This document shows positions 12,775 to 20,710 of a DNA stretch of 25,088 nt, one piece after another. The translations under genes were made by a program, and so were the position numbers. Source of the DNA: SIG701 sp045577175 (GTDB lineage Bacteria > Bacillota > Clostridia > Oscillospirales > CAG-272); the NCBI GenBank assembly GCA_045577175.1, contig JAZNHT010000068.1, forward strand, positions 1 to 25,088, given 5' to 3'. Under the pieces are notes generated by a model. It was given only the letters and a program-made list of their open reading frames with translations, was not told the DNA's origin and did not search any database. Position 1 is the stretch's first letter. The number at the start of each line of letters is the position of its first letter.

Positions 12775-13758
12775 TTACCCCTCAAATGCAAGCTCCTTCA
12801 GAAGGAACACAAGCGAGGACACGCCGTCCGCGAGAGTCGCCTTCTCGATCGGCTCACCCTTTGCTGCCTTATCGCAGAAATACACAAGCTCGTTATAATA
12901 TCCGCCGAGGTCGGAGACGTTGCCGCCTGCATATGCATCCCCTGCCACCGCCGCCTTCTCAATCACGATTTCATGCGCGCCGTCCTTGTCGTAGCGCATG
13001 AATTTGCCGCCCGCGTTCTCCAAGACGGCGTGCTCGAACGTGACGCGGAACGTCGCCTCAAACGGATGCGACGTCGGCAGTCCCCACGTGCCCTCGACAC
13101 CGACTGCAAAGCCGTCGTACGCCATCAGCGTATTGACATAGGAATTTTTCTCTCCGCGCGAGTTGCGGACGGAATAGTACTTCTCCGGCTCCCCGAACAG
13201 AGAGAGGACGTAATCCACGTCATGGATGTGGAGATCCTGCCCTGCCCCGCCCGAAAGCGCGGGATCAAGCAGCCAGTTCTTCCATCCCCACTCGGGACGC
13301 GGACTGATGCGGCGGAAGGACGCGTGCATCACCTTGCCGTATGTACCTGCCTCCACAATTTTTGCAAGCTCCACGTACTCATCCCAGAAGCGGATGACCT
13401 GCCCGATCTGCACGCGGCAGCCGGTCTCCGCGCTCTTTTTGAGCAGTGCCTCGCCCTCCTCCGCGGTGAGCGACACGGGCTTCTCGATAAACAGATACTT
13501 CACCTTCTCCATCGCGGCGAGGGCAAATTCGGCGTGCAGAAACGTCGGCAGGCAAATATCGATCACGTCCACGTCCGCTTCACGGATCAGATCCATGCCG
13601 TCTCCGAAAATTTTCGCGTTCGTGCCCTCGGCACACGCCTGTGCCTTCTCCGGGCGGATGTCCGCCACGGCAGCAATCTCCGCGCCCGGGATATTTTTAT
13701 AGCAGTTGGCGTGCATGCTTCCCATGAAGCCGCAGCCGATCAGTCCTACTCTCAGCAT
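12775..13758 (-). CDS. Gfo/Idh/MocA-family NAD(P)-dependent oxidoreductase
   Basis: A 327-residue cytosolic dehydrogenase. The N-terminal Rossmann fold carries GLIGCGFMGSMHA (5-17), the second strand ends AVADIRPEK, and the family EKP motif is at about 92-94 with the usual hydride-transfer lysine. The C-terminal domain contains GGAGQDLHIHDVDYVLSLFG, whose D-x-x-x-H residues normally bind substrate. Such enzymes oxidise inositols, glucose-type sugars or sugar acids; the substrate is not specified by sequence alone. The ATG at 13758 has GGAGG eight bases upstream, and the gene starts two bases after the broken isomerase, so it depends on the same transcript. The divergent AraC regulator probably controls it. 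Confidence 0.9.
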   Translation of the reverse strand: MLRVGLIGCGFMGSMHANCYKNIPGAEIAAVADIRPEKAQACAEGTNAKIFGDGMDLIREADVDVIDICLPTFLHAEFALAAMEKVKYLFIEKPVSLTAEEGEALLKKSAETGCRVQIGQVIRFWDEYVELAKIVEAGTYGKVMHASFRRISPRPEWGWKNWLLDPALSGGAGQDLHIHDVDYVLSLFGEPEKYYSVRNSRGEKNSYVNTLMAYDGFAVGVEGTWGLPTSHPFEATFRVTFEHAVLENAGGKFMRYDKDGAHEIVIEKAAVAGDAYAGGNVSDLGGYYNELVYFCDKAAKGEPIEKATLADGVSSLVFLLKELAFEG

Positions 13759-13760
13759 CG

Positions 13761-14600
13761 TTATTTCCTCCCCAAAATTCTGTCCATCGCGTTGGACGTG
13801 TTGTAAATGATCGTCTCCGTGAAGTGCGCATAGTTCGGGATCATCTCCGCGGACACCCAGCCGTCGTAGCCGATTTTTGCAAGCGCATCGGTGACAGCGG
13901 GCCAATTGACGTCACCTGCGAGCAGATCGACAAATCCGTGCAGTCCGCCTGCCGCACGGCGGTAATCCTTGAAATGCACCTTCTTGATCTTCTCGGCGAG
14001 AATCTCAATCCAGTCCTCGGGATAGCCGTTTGCCACAACGTTGCCGATGTCGAGATAGCTTCCGACGAAATCACTGCCGACCGCATCGATAAACGCGCGC
14101 ATCTCCAAGGGGGAGAGCAAAAACTGATTCCACACGTTCTCAAGCGCGATCGAAACGCCCGTCTTTTCTGCGTATCCCTTCAGCTCCGTGATCGCCGCAA
14201 GGCTTCTCTCGTATGCCGTTTTGTAGGGCACGGTTTTATTCGGATCGGCAAAATCGGCGTGCACGCTGCCGGGGATAACGAGGATCGTATCCGCGCCGAG
14301 GGCGGCGGCGGTGTCGAGCTGCTTTTTGACAATATCCTTCGCTTTTTCGCGCTCGGACGCATCCTCCGCATTCAGTCAGTAATTCCAATACAGACCGCAC
14401 GCGACGCTGTAGAGCGCAATCCCTGCGTCCGCCGCCTGTTTTTTGATCTCCAAAAGATCCTTTTCCGACGTATCGAGGGCGATCTCGCCGACCTCGTCAA
14501 GCGCGACCTCCACGCCTTCAAATCCCGCATCCTTGGCAAGCGCGAAGCTCTCCTTCAAAGGTGCCGGCGGAAACGACCAGATACTGATACCCTTTTTCAT
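13761..14600 (-). pseudogene. Sugar phosphate isomerase/epimerase (TIM barrel) interrupted by an in-frame TGA
   Basis: The open frame from the ATG at 14600 (AAGGAGG seven bases upstream) reads 74 codons to CGLYWNY, meets TGA at 14376-14378, and continues in the same frame to 13761. The rest includes GADTILVIPGSVHADF, SIALENVWN (metal-ligand Glu), YLDIGN (Asp) and KVHFKDY (His), the hallmark of the IolE/xylose-isomerase-like family. Restored length is 279 residues, normal for the family. There is no frameshift and no other damage. No good ribosome site precedes the second part. Either this is a recent nonsense mutation, a sequence error, or a read-through. Other genes here end in TGA, so a changed code is not supported. 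It is the first gene of the operon with the oxidoreductase. Confidence 0.85.
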
Positions 14601-14731
14601 AAAAAATCCTCCTTGCAAATTCGATTCATTTGTGTTATACTCATTGTAACGGAAACTGCTCGGAATGAACAGTCATTTTTTTACCGTATACATACATTTT
14701 TGTCCACATCACAAGAATCGCGAGGATGAAT

Positions 14732-15613
14732 ATGAAAGCAACGTATGTAAAAACGCGCCTGACGAGCGTGGTGAACGTCACAAAGATCGTGACGATCCAC
14801 TATTACGAGTTTGACAAGAAATTCGTATTCGGTGGGGAGTCGCACGATTTCTGGGAGATGGTGTACATCGACAAGGGACGGGTGCATATCCGCGCGGACG
14901 ACACGGAAACGGTTCTCTCACAGGGGGAGATCATCTTCCACCGACCGAACGAATTTCATTCGATCCGCGCTCTGGATACCGCGCCGAATTTTTTCGTGAT
15001 CTCGTTTGTGTCGGATTCGCCGATCATGCGGCATTTAGAGAAGCACCACGCCGTGCTGGATCGGCATCTGAAGCCGTACATCTCCACAATGATTACGGAG
15101 GCGGAGCGAACGTTTGTGATTCCGAAAAACGATCCGACGCTGAAAAAGCTGACAAAAAAAGATGCCGCCCCGTTAGGCGGCGAGCAGCTGATAAAAACGA
15201 CACTGGAGCAAATGCTGATTCTGTTGATTCGCTCGCGCGTGGAGAGCGGGCAGTCGGAGGTATTTCTGAGCAAGGAAAGCATGGAAAACCATCTGGTGAC
15301 GACGGTCAAGGAGTTTATTTCTTCGAAAATCGGGGAGCCGTTCCGCGTGGGTGATCTGTGCGGTGCGCTCGGCTACAGCAAAAGCTATCTGAGCAAGCTG
15401 TTTTGCGAGATGACGGGCGAGACGATCGCCTCCTACGCAACACGGGAGAAAATCGCACGTGCCAAGGAGATGATCCGTGACGGCTCTATGAATTTCACGG
15501 AAATCTCCGCCGCGCTCGCCTTTGACAATCCGCAGTATTTCACGCGCGTATTCCGACGTGTGACGGGCATGACACCGACGGAATTTAAGCACTCTCTCCG
15601 ATTTGACGGCTGA
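14732..15613 (+). CDS. AraC-family transcriptional regulator
   Basis: A 293-residue regulator. The N-terminal half is a cupin-like sensor (about 20-110, with HDFWEMVYIDKGRVHI and GEIIFHRPNEFHSI, the motif that usually binds a sugar). The C-terminal 100 residues carry two helix-turn-helix units: VGDLCGALGYSKSYLSKLFC and FTEISAALAFDNPQYFTRVF, then the family end TGMTPTEFKHS. The ATG at 14732 has GAGG six bases upstream; the ATG at 14726 is too close to it. It is divergent from the isomerase-oxidoreductase operon, separated by 131 bases, and most likely senses that pathway's sugar and activates it. Confidence 0.92.
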   Translation: MKATYVKTRLTSVVNVTKIVTIHYYEFDKKFVFGGESHDFWEMVYIDKGRVHIRADDTETVLSQGEIIFHRPNEFHSIRALDTAPNFFVISFVSDSPIMRHLEKHHAVLDRHLKPYISTMITEAERTFVIPKNDPTLKKLTKKDAAPLGGEQLIKTTLEQMLILLIRSRVESGQSEVFLSKESMENHLVTTVKEFISSKIGEPFRVGDLCGALGYSKSYLSKLFCEMTGETIASYATREKIARAKEMIRDGSMNFTEISAALAFDNPQYFTRVFRRVTGMTPTEFKHSLRFDG

Positions 15614-15623
15614 TTTTACGAAA

Positions 15624-15668
15624 AAACGTGCATCTTCCCCTGTTTGAGGAAAATGCACGTTTCTTTTT
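15624..15668. terminator. Bidirectional terminator between araC-type gene and YbjN-like gene
   Basis: Stem AAACGTGCAT (15624-15633) / ATGCACGTTT (15653-15662) with an inner TTCC/GGAA. It is followed by T7 on the plus strand, and by T6 on the minus strand. The two genes converge here. Confidence 0.9.
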
Positions 15669-15673
15669 TTGAA

Positions 15674-16084
15674 TCAGTTCGACCAGCGCGCCTTCATAAA
15701 GATCGGGTACGCTTCGTCCACGATATTGACGACACGCTTAACCAGGCGGAGGCACTCCGAGCCGCACGTGGACTCGTCGATGTACGCGTCGATCGTGCAC
15801 TCCAGATCGCAATCCTTATCGAGGTAGAACTTCACCCAGCGGTATTTTGCGTTCATCGTATTGCACGCAACGAGACCTGCCGCCATGCTGTCCTTGAAAT
15901 TCGCAATGGACGAGCACGCAACCTGCACCATATCGTCGCCGTCCTCATCAAAGAAAATGTACGTTGCGATCGTCTCCATATTATCGCCCGAATAGCTTAC
16001 GCGGACAACGTAATCGGAAACGTCCGTGTACTTGATGCCCTGTCTGTCCATGTACGTCATGAACTGCTGTTTATAGTTTGCCAT
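15674..16084 (-). CDS. YbjN-domain protein
   Basis: A 136-residue cytosolic protein with the features of the YbjN family: an N-terminal helix (MANYKQQFMTYMDRQGIKYTD), alternating strands VVRVSYSG, IATYIFFDEDGDDMVQVAC, a helix with NTMNAKYRWVKFYLDKD, and a C-terminal helix SECLRLVKRVVNIVDEAYP. The fold resembles type III secretion chaperones; no biochemical role is established for the family. The ATG at 16084 follows GGAGG; the frame open to 16114 extends beyond it. The gene has its own promoter and terminator, so it is monocistronic. Confidence 0.78.
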   Translation of the reverse strand: MANYKQQFMTYMDRQGIKYTDVSDYVVRVSYSGDNMETIATYIFFDEDGDDMVQVACSSIANFKDSMAAGLVACNTMNAKYRWVKFYLDKDCDLECTIDAYIDESTCGSECLRLVKRVVNIVDEAYPIFMKARWSN

Positions 16085-16119
16085 TCCGATTCCCTCCGTA
16101 ATGTTTATGTACATAGAAT

Positions 16120-16148
16120 ATTATACACGAAAACAATTCGGCAGTCAA
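16120..16148 (-). promoter_or_regulatory. Promoter of the YbjN-like gene
   Basis: On the minus strand TTGACT (16143-16148), 17-base spacer, TATAAT (16120-16125). Confidence 0.82.
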
Positions 16149-16190
16149 GGGGGAGGGGATCGTTTCGGTGAAAGGCAGGCACTTACAAAA

Positions 16191-16565
16191 TCAGGCTTCG
16201 CTTTCCGCTTCCTCTTCTGCGACCGGCTCGGCAAATGCCGTCCTCGGCTCAGCGACAGGCGCAGCCGAAGCCGCATCCGCAAAGGCAGAGGCAAGCACAA
16301 AAAGGGCTGCTGCCGCAAAAGCGATACCGAGAATAATAAAGAAAAACTGCATAACCGCGCTTATGTATCCGCCAAGACGATCCACATTATTGGCGGCATC
16401 CGCACATGCCTGCTGAATGCCGGTATACGCATCACCGCCGTAGTATTCATAGGAAGTATATCCTCCGTCGTAATAATACTCGCTCGATGCAACAAATGAA
16501 ACCACCGAGGCACCGATCAAAAGCAGTGCACAAACAATTTTAAGAACCTTTGCATATTTTTTCAT
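16191..16565 (-). CDS. Small membrane protein of XRE module 3, unknown function
   Basis: A 124-residue protein I do not recognise. It has a first hydrophobic helix at about 8-26 (LKIVCALLLIGASVVSFVA), a Tyr/Gly-rich external segment of about 30 residues (EYYYDGGYTSYEYYGGDAYTG), a second longer hydrophobic region at about 67-95, and an Ala/Glu-rich acidic C-terminus. The ATG at 16565 has GGAGG six bases upstream; the frame open to 16634 is upstream of this site. It is divergent from the XRE3 regulator, and its consensus promoter lies within the XRE palindromes, so it is the likely target of that regulator. It parallels the envelope proteins of modules 1 and 2. Confidence 0.75.
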   Translation of the reverse strand: MKKYAKVLKIVCALLLIGASVVSFVASSEYYYDGGYTSYEYYGGDAYTGIQQACADAANNVDRLGGYISAVMQFFFIILGIAFAAAALFVLASAFADAASAAPVAEPRTAFAEPVAEEEAESEA

Positions 16566-16654
16566 AGACTTCCTCCAAAAATATAATAAAGTAATAAAAT
16601 GTATATCCGCCGCCATGCGCACCGAAAAACACATGGAAATAACGGATACCTACT

Positions 16655-16685
16655 CCATTATACTCAATCTTTGAGTATCTGTCAA
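16655..16685 (-). promoter_or_regulatory. Perfect consensus promoter of the module 3 membrane protein
   Basis: On the minus strand TTGACA (16680-16685), about 17-base spacer, TATAAT (16655-16660). The first operator palindrome fills the spacer. Confidence 0.9.
16660..16678. promoter_or_regulatory. Module 3 operator O1
   Basis: Perfect 19-bp palindrome ATACTCAA-TCT-TTGAGTAT occupying the spacer of the minus-strand consensus promoter. Confidence 0.8.
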
Positions 16686-16702
16686 TACTCAATTTGTGAG
16701 TG
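16685..16702. promoter_or_regulatory. Module 3 operator O2
   Basis: ACTCA-N5-TGAGT, centred at 16694, 25 bases from the centre of O1. It lies next to the -35 box and upstream of XRE3, so it may also serve autoregulation. Confidence 0.7.
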
Positions 16703-16740
16703 TGGTAAACTTCTTACAGGAACACACAAGGAGGATACCG

Positions 16741-16947
16741 ATGGATTACAGAAAGCGGATGCGGGATCTGCGCGAGGACAGAGACCTGACACAGAAAGAG
16801 GTCGGCGCAATCATCAACAAATCCCAGCAAGGGTACAGCCACATCGAAGACGGACGGGCGGAGTTGAAAATTGACGATCTGATAAAGCTGTGCGAGTTTT
16901 ACAAGGTCAGCGCGGATTATTTTATCGGACGCTCGGATAAGAAATAA
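16741..16947 (+). CDS. XRE-family regulator, module 3
   Basis: A 68-residue single-domain Cro/CI-type regulator: RMRDLREDRDLTQKEVGAII as first helices, NKSQQGYSHIEDGRAELKID as recognition part, ending CEFYKVSADYFIGRSDKK. It is close to the module 2 regulator in the first helix and the tail, but the recognition helix (QQGYSHIEDG versus QRKISYIECG) differs, in line with the different palindromes. AAGGAGG lies six bases before the ATG at 16741; the frame open from 16696 starts inside the operator region. It is divergent from the module 3 membrane protein. Confidence 0.92.
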   Translation: MDYRKRMRDLREDRDLTQKEVGAIINKSQQGYSHIEDGRAELKIDDLIKLCEFYKVSADYFIGRSDKK

Positions 16948-16968
16948 TCTCAGCCTCTATCAAAACAA

Positions 16969-16996
16969 TCCCCCTCGCACGAAGGTGCGAGGGGGA
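16969..16996 (-). terminator. Terminator of the opp operon
   Basis: Perfect 12-base stem TCCCCCTCGCAC (16969-16980) / GTGCGAGGGGGA (16985-16996) with a four-base loop. The minus strand continues TTGTTTTGA, giving a fair T-tract; it lies just after the DUF3899 gene. Confidence 0.82.
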
Positions 16997-17000
16997 TGTA

Positions 17001-17426
17001 TCATATGGTGGGATTATAAAAATTTGCGTACCAGATCACTGTAAGGATGACGCCGACGGCAAGGAAGATAAGCCCTGTAAAAAGCAGACAGTGATCGCCC
17101 TTTTTCTTCAGCTCGCCGATCTTTCGCGCACGGTACTGTGCGTACGACTCATGATGCCTTCTTCCCATGGGAACAAAGGCCTGCACAACGTTTCTTAAAA
17201 CAAATCCGATGCCGATCAGAGCACCCTCACTGCTGACGAACATGAGTCCGGCAAACAGCGTCAGCAAAATGCCCGAAACAAAGAATCCGTCGGATAAAAT
17301 CTGCACGTTGACAGAGAGACTGTCCGTGAAAAACCCCTTGCTCCAGAACACGAGAAACGCAATCAGGGAGGCAACACCAAAGCAAATCACATATTTGGTG
17401 AATACGGCTTTGTTTTCCTGTTTCAC
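17001..17426 (-). CDS. DUF3899-like membrane protein
   Basis: A 141-residue membrane protein with four hydrophobic helices: about 10-28 (YVICFGVASLIAFLVFW), 43-62 (ILSDGFFVSGILLTLFAGLMF), 68-80, and 115-135 (LLFTGLIFLAVGVILTVIWY). A basic cytoplasmic loop (MGRRHHESYAQYRARKIGELKKKG) lies between the last two. This pattern matches DUF3899, a family of unknown function common in Clostridia. I use the GTG at 17426, which overlaps the oppF stop as GTGA and has GAGG seven bases upstream, typical of translational coupling. It is the last gene of the opp transcript. Confidence 0.72.
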   Translation of the reverse strand: MKQENKAVFTKYVICFGVASLIAFLVFWSKGFFTDSLSVNVQILSDGFFVSGILLTLFAGLMFVSSEGALIGIGFVLRNVVQAFVPMGRRHHESYAQYRARKIGELKKKGDHCLLFTGLIFLAVGVILTVIWYANFYNPTI

Positions 17427-18568
17427 TTCGTTTCCTCGCACAGTGCCTGCTTGTATTTCGCTTCCTCTGCATCGTTGCAATACACAAAGTGTCCGGGTGC
17501 AATCTCGCGGAGAGACGGCTGATCCTTCGAATAATCGTGCTCTGCAATCGGATTATAGGTGATTCGCGTGCGCTGCTTTTCGTAGATCGGATCCGGCAGC
17601 GGAATCGCCGACAAAAGCGATTTCGTATACGGATGCATCGGATTTTTGAACAGCTCGTCCGAATCGGCAAGCTCTACCAGCTTACCGAAGTACATAACGC
17701 CTATTCTGTCCGAGAAATATTTTACGACGGACAAATCGTGCGCGATGAACATAATCGTAAGTCCGAGGCGTTCTCTGAGATCGTTCAGAAGATTGATGAC
17801 CTGCGCCTGAATTGATACGTCAAGGGCGGAAATCGGCTCGTCCGCAATAATCATTTCGGGCTGCATGATAACAGCTCTGGCGATACCGATACGCTGACGC
17901 TGACCGCCCGAAAATTCATGCGGATAACGGTCTGCGTGCTCGCGGACGAGACCGACCGTTTCCAGAATTTCGTATACCTTTTCGTTGATATACTCCTTAT
18001 CCTTGATTCCGTTGATAACCAAGCCCTCCGCAATGATGTCGCGTACCGTCATACGGGGATCGAGCGAAGCGATCGGGTCCTGGAAGATCATCTGAATCTG
18101 CGTGATGAGCTTACGGTCCACCGACTTGTTGTCCCGCTTGGCTTCGCGGATCAGCTCGCGGTTTTTCGCAACGGTCTCGGCAAGCTCTGCGTTGATCTTT
18201 TCGATCTCGGACTGAATCTCCGCCCTTCTCGTCTCATCCGCAGGCTTTTCTGCGCGCAGAAGTTTGATCTGCTTCTTTGCCTCCGCGCTCGCCTTGCTGA
18301 TCGCGTCCTTATAGGAGCGCGTTCCTGCGCCGATTCTCTGTCCCTTGAAATAGACATTGCCGGAGGTGATTTCATAAAGGCGGATAATTGAGCGGCCGGT
18401 TGTGGTTTTTCCGCATCCCGACTCGCCTACAAGACCGAACGCTTCGCCTTTTCTGACCTCAAAGCTGACGTCGTCAACTGCCTTCAGATCCTTACGTCCC
18501 AAACGGAAATACTGGCAAAGATGGTCTACCTTCAGCAATACTTCGTTGTTATTCGCCACTCTTGCCAC
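17423..18568 (-). CDS. oppF: Oligopeptide ABC transporter ATP-binding protein OppF, with inserted helical segment
   Basis: A 381-residue ATPase of a peptide importer. Walker A GESGCGKT (48-55), Q-loop IFQDPIASLDP (161-171), signature FSGGQRQR (219-226), Walker B IIADEPISALD (240-250) and the switch AHD (276-278) are all present, so it should be active. The C-terminal oligopeptide domain (HPYTKSLLSAIPLPDP) is normal. Between strand two and the Q-loop, residues about 85-153 are an extra charged, coiled-coil-like segment rich in Ala, Glu and Lys; usual OppF proteins have about 25 residues here and total about 320. A GTG start at 18568 or 18559 is possible; both have purine-rich sites, and both overlap the oppD end. 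Confidence 0.9.
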   Translation of the reverse strand: MARVANNNEVLLKVDHLCQYFRLGRKDLKAVDDVSFEVRKGEAFGLVGESGCGKTTTGRSIIRLYEITSGNVYFKGQRIGAGTRSYKDAISKASAEAKKQIKLLRAEKPADETRRAEIQSEIEKINAELAETVAKNRELIREAKRDNKSVDRKLITQIQMIFQDPIASLDPRMTVRDIIAEGLVINGIKDKEYINEKVYEILETVGLVREHADRYPHEFSGGQRQRIGIARAVIMQPEMIIADEPISALDVSIQAQVINLLNDLRERLGLTIMFIAHDLSVVKYFSDRIGVMYFGKLVELADSDELFKNPMHPYTKSLLSAIPLPDPIYEKQRTRITYNPIAEHDYSKDQPSLREIAPGHFVYCNDAEEAKYKQALCEETK

Positions 18569-20708
18569 CTCTTTCCTTCATTCGTTTGATACGTTCGGTG
18601 ATGATCTTCGGCATTTCCACCTTGGGAGCATTGGGATGAAGCAGCCACGTTGCCGCATAATGTGTGGGCGAAACCTCAAACATGGGCGGCTGCATCTCGT
18701 AATCGATCTCCATGGCGTACTTGTTTCTTTCCGCAAATGCGTCTCCGACGGGAGGATAGATCATATTCGGCGGTGTGCCGGGGATTGCATCGAGCTTTTC
18801 GCTTGTATCCAGATCGGGCATCGAGGAAAGCAGAGCCCACGTATAGGGATGCTGCGGATTGTAGAAAACTTCCTCCGCCGTGCCGTATTCGACGATCTTA
18901 CCGGCATACATAACGGCAATTCTGTCCGCCATATTGGCAACGACGCCCAGATCGTGCGTGATAAAGATGATGGACAGATTATGCTCGCGCTTCAGTCGGT
19001 TGATAAGCTCCAGAATCTGCGCCTGAATCGTAACGTCAAGTGCCGTGGTAGGCTCGTCGCAGATCAGAATATCGGGATTCGCGGAAAGCGCAATCGCGAT
19101 AACGATACGCTGACGCATACCGCCGGAGAACTCAAACGGATACTGTCTGAAGCGCATTCTCGCCTCGGGGATACCGACGCCCTCCATCAGCTTGATTGCC
19201 TTCTCCTTGGCAATTCGCTTGGTGAGCTTGGATACGACCTGCGATGCCTTGTCCTTGAGATACTCAATGATCGAGGCACAGCGTGCGTCAAAATCGACGA
19301 TCGCCGTATCGTTCACATCGGCACTGAATTTGGTCTTGACACGGTTGAGAACGGAGACAATCGTTTCGATCTGCTCTGCCGGCTCAATGACCGACTTGGG
19401 AACGACGTTCCACTCCACCGTCTTACCCTTGGCAAGAAGCGCCTCCTTTTTCGCCGTCTGGCGGGCAAAGCGGGCTTCCTCCTTGGGATTGTTCTTCAGA
19501 TAGAAGAAATACTTTTCGATTTCTCTCTCCAACGCACTGCCAAACGTATACGATACGGTATCCTTGACAGTCGCAAGAGGATCGATGGCGGCAAGAACGC
19601 TCGCATTGACCTTCTTGCAGGCATCAGAAGCCTTTTTCGCGGTAAAACCGCCCGCTTTGAAGAAGGTGATCGCCTCCTCCAATGCCAAAATCGCCTGCCT
19701 TTTGTTCTCAAGCGTTTTGTCGTGGGAATACTGCACCGCGATCTTCACGAGACCCATAAACGAATCCATAAAGTTTGCCATCAAAAACGCATGGGCGGTC
19801 GCGTTTGCCTCCTCGGCGGAAAGTCCGCTGAGATCCGCATCGGGCTTCTTATATACGTAATAACCGATGTCAAAGAAATTGTACGGCGGCTGTGCAAGCA
19901 TTTCCTCTGCCGTTTTCCGAATGGCTTCCAATGCGGTAACGAGCGCGTCGCTATCGCGCTTGACCTGCTTCACCGCTGCAAGGTGCGCAGACAGCACATC
20001 CGTATATTTCGCGGCGAAGTACTTGTCATTCATATCATTGAGCTTGTGCACGACCAGCTTCAGAGTGCCGGAAACGTCCACCTTCTGCTTCTTCTCCGTG
20101 AGGAAAAGGAAATCCTCCACGATGGCAACAAGCTCCTCCGCCGCCGTGTGTGCGGCGTTATAGCTGTTCTCCAGCTTGATTGCCTCGATATTGAATGCGT
20201 CAAAAGTCTTAACAGCGATGTCAACGTCCGCAGCGGAAACGCTGCCATAGCTTTTCACGGCAAGTGCTTCCTTCATTTTCGCAGAAAGTGCCGCCAGCAT
20301 TTTATTGAACGTTTCGCGGCCTTCCTTGCGGTTCGCCTTATTTTTGAGGAGCATCGCCTCGGTGATCTGTCTGCCGATACGCATGATGGGGTTGAGCGAG
20401 GAGAGCGGATCCTGGAAGATCATTGCGATTTTATCGCCGCGGAGCTTGTGCATCTCCTCCTCGGGGATACGGACGAGATCCTGACCGTCATACAGAATCT
20501 CACCGCCCTCATAGATGGCGTTCACGGCGGAAATGCCCATGATCGCCTTCGAGGTAACAGATTTACCCGAGCCGGATTCGCCCACGATGGCAAGCGTTTC
20601 GCCCTTATACAGATCGAACGAAATATCGCGTACAGCCTGTACCTTACCGGCATCCGTTCGGAAGGAAATCCGCAAATTATTAACGGACAATTTAATTTCT
20701 TTACTCAT
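18549..20708 (-). CDS. oppD: Oligopeptide ABC transporter ATP-binding protein OppD, with giant inserted domain
   Basis: A 719-residue ATPase, about twice the usual 330-350. Walker A GESGSGKS (43-50) and Q-loop IFQDPLSSLNP (97-107) are followed by about 360 extra residues (about 120-500), predicted mostly helical and rich in Ala, Lys and Glu. The family sequence then resumes with GVGIPEARMRFRQYPFEF, signature FSGGMRQR (527-534), Walker B LICDEPTTALD (548-558), switch THD (584-586) and the C-terminal oligopeptide domain (HPYTWALLSSMPDLD). All catalytic motifs are intact, so the insertion sits in the helical subdomain that contacts the permease. The usual C-terminal cysteine cluster is replaced (NKYAMEIDY). 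GGAGG precedes the ATG at 20708 by seven bases; oppC ends two bases earlier. Confidence 0.92.
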   Translation of the reverse strand: MSKEIKLSVNNLRISFRTDAGKVQAVRDISFDLYKGETLAIVGESGSGKSVTSKAIMGISAVNAIYEGGEILYDGQDLVRIPEEEMHKLRGDKIAMIFQDPLSSLNPIMRIGRQITEAMLLKNKANRKEGRETFNKMLAALSAKMKEALAVKSYGSVSAADVDIAVKTFDAFNIEAIKLENSYNAAHTAAEELVAIVEDFLFLTEKKQKVDVSGTLKLVVHKLNDMNDKYFAAKYTDVLSAHLAAVKQVKRDSDALVTALEAIRKTAEEMLAQPPYNFFDIGYYVYKKPDADLSGLSAEEANATAHAFLMANFMDSFMGLVKIAVQYSHDKTLENKRQAILALEEAITFFKAGGFTAKKASDACKKVNASVLAAIDPLATVKDTVSYTFGSALEREIEKYFFYLKNNPKEEARFARQTAKKEALLAKGKTVEWNVVPKSVIEPAEQIETIVSVLNRVKTKFSADVNDTAIVDFDARCASIIEYLKDKASQVVSKLTKRIAKEKAIKLMEGVGIPEARMRFRQYPFEFSGGMRQRIVIAIALSANPDILICDEPTTALDVTIQAQILELINRLKREHNLSIIFITHDLGVVANMADRIAVMYAGKIVEYGTAEEVFYNPQHPYTWALLSSMPDLDTSEKLDAIPGTPPNMIYPPVGDAFAERNKYAMEIDYEMQPPMFEVSPTHYAATWLLHPNAPKVEMPKIITERIKRMKERGGKSGE

Positions 20709-20710
20709 AC

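Noticed and set aside
14376..14378. Changed genetic code with TGA read as Trp or Gly
   Set aside because: At least nrdG, the kinase, ruvX and the AraC regulator end in TGA with no conserved sequence beyond it, so TGA is a stop here.
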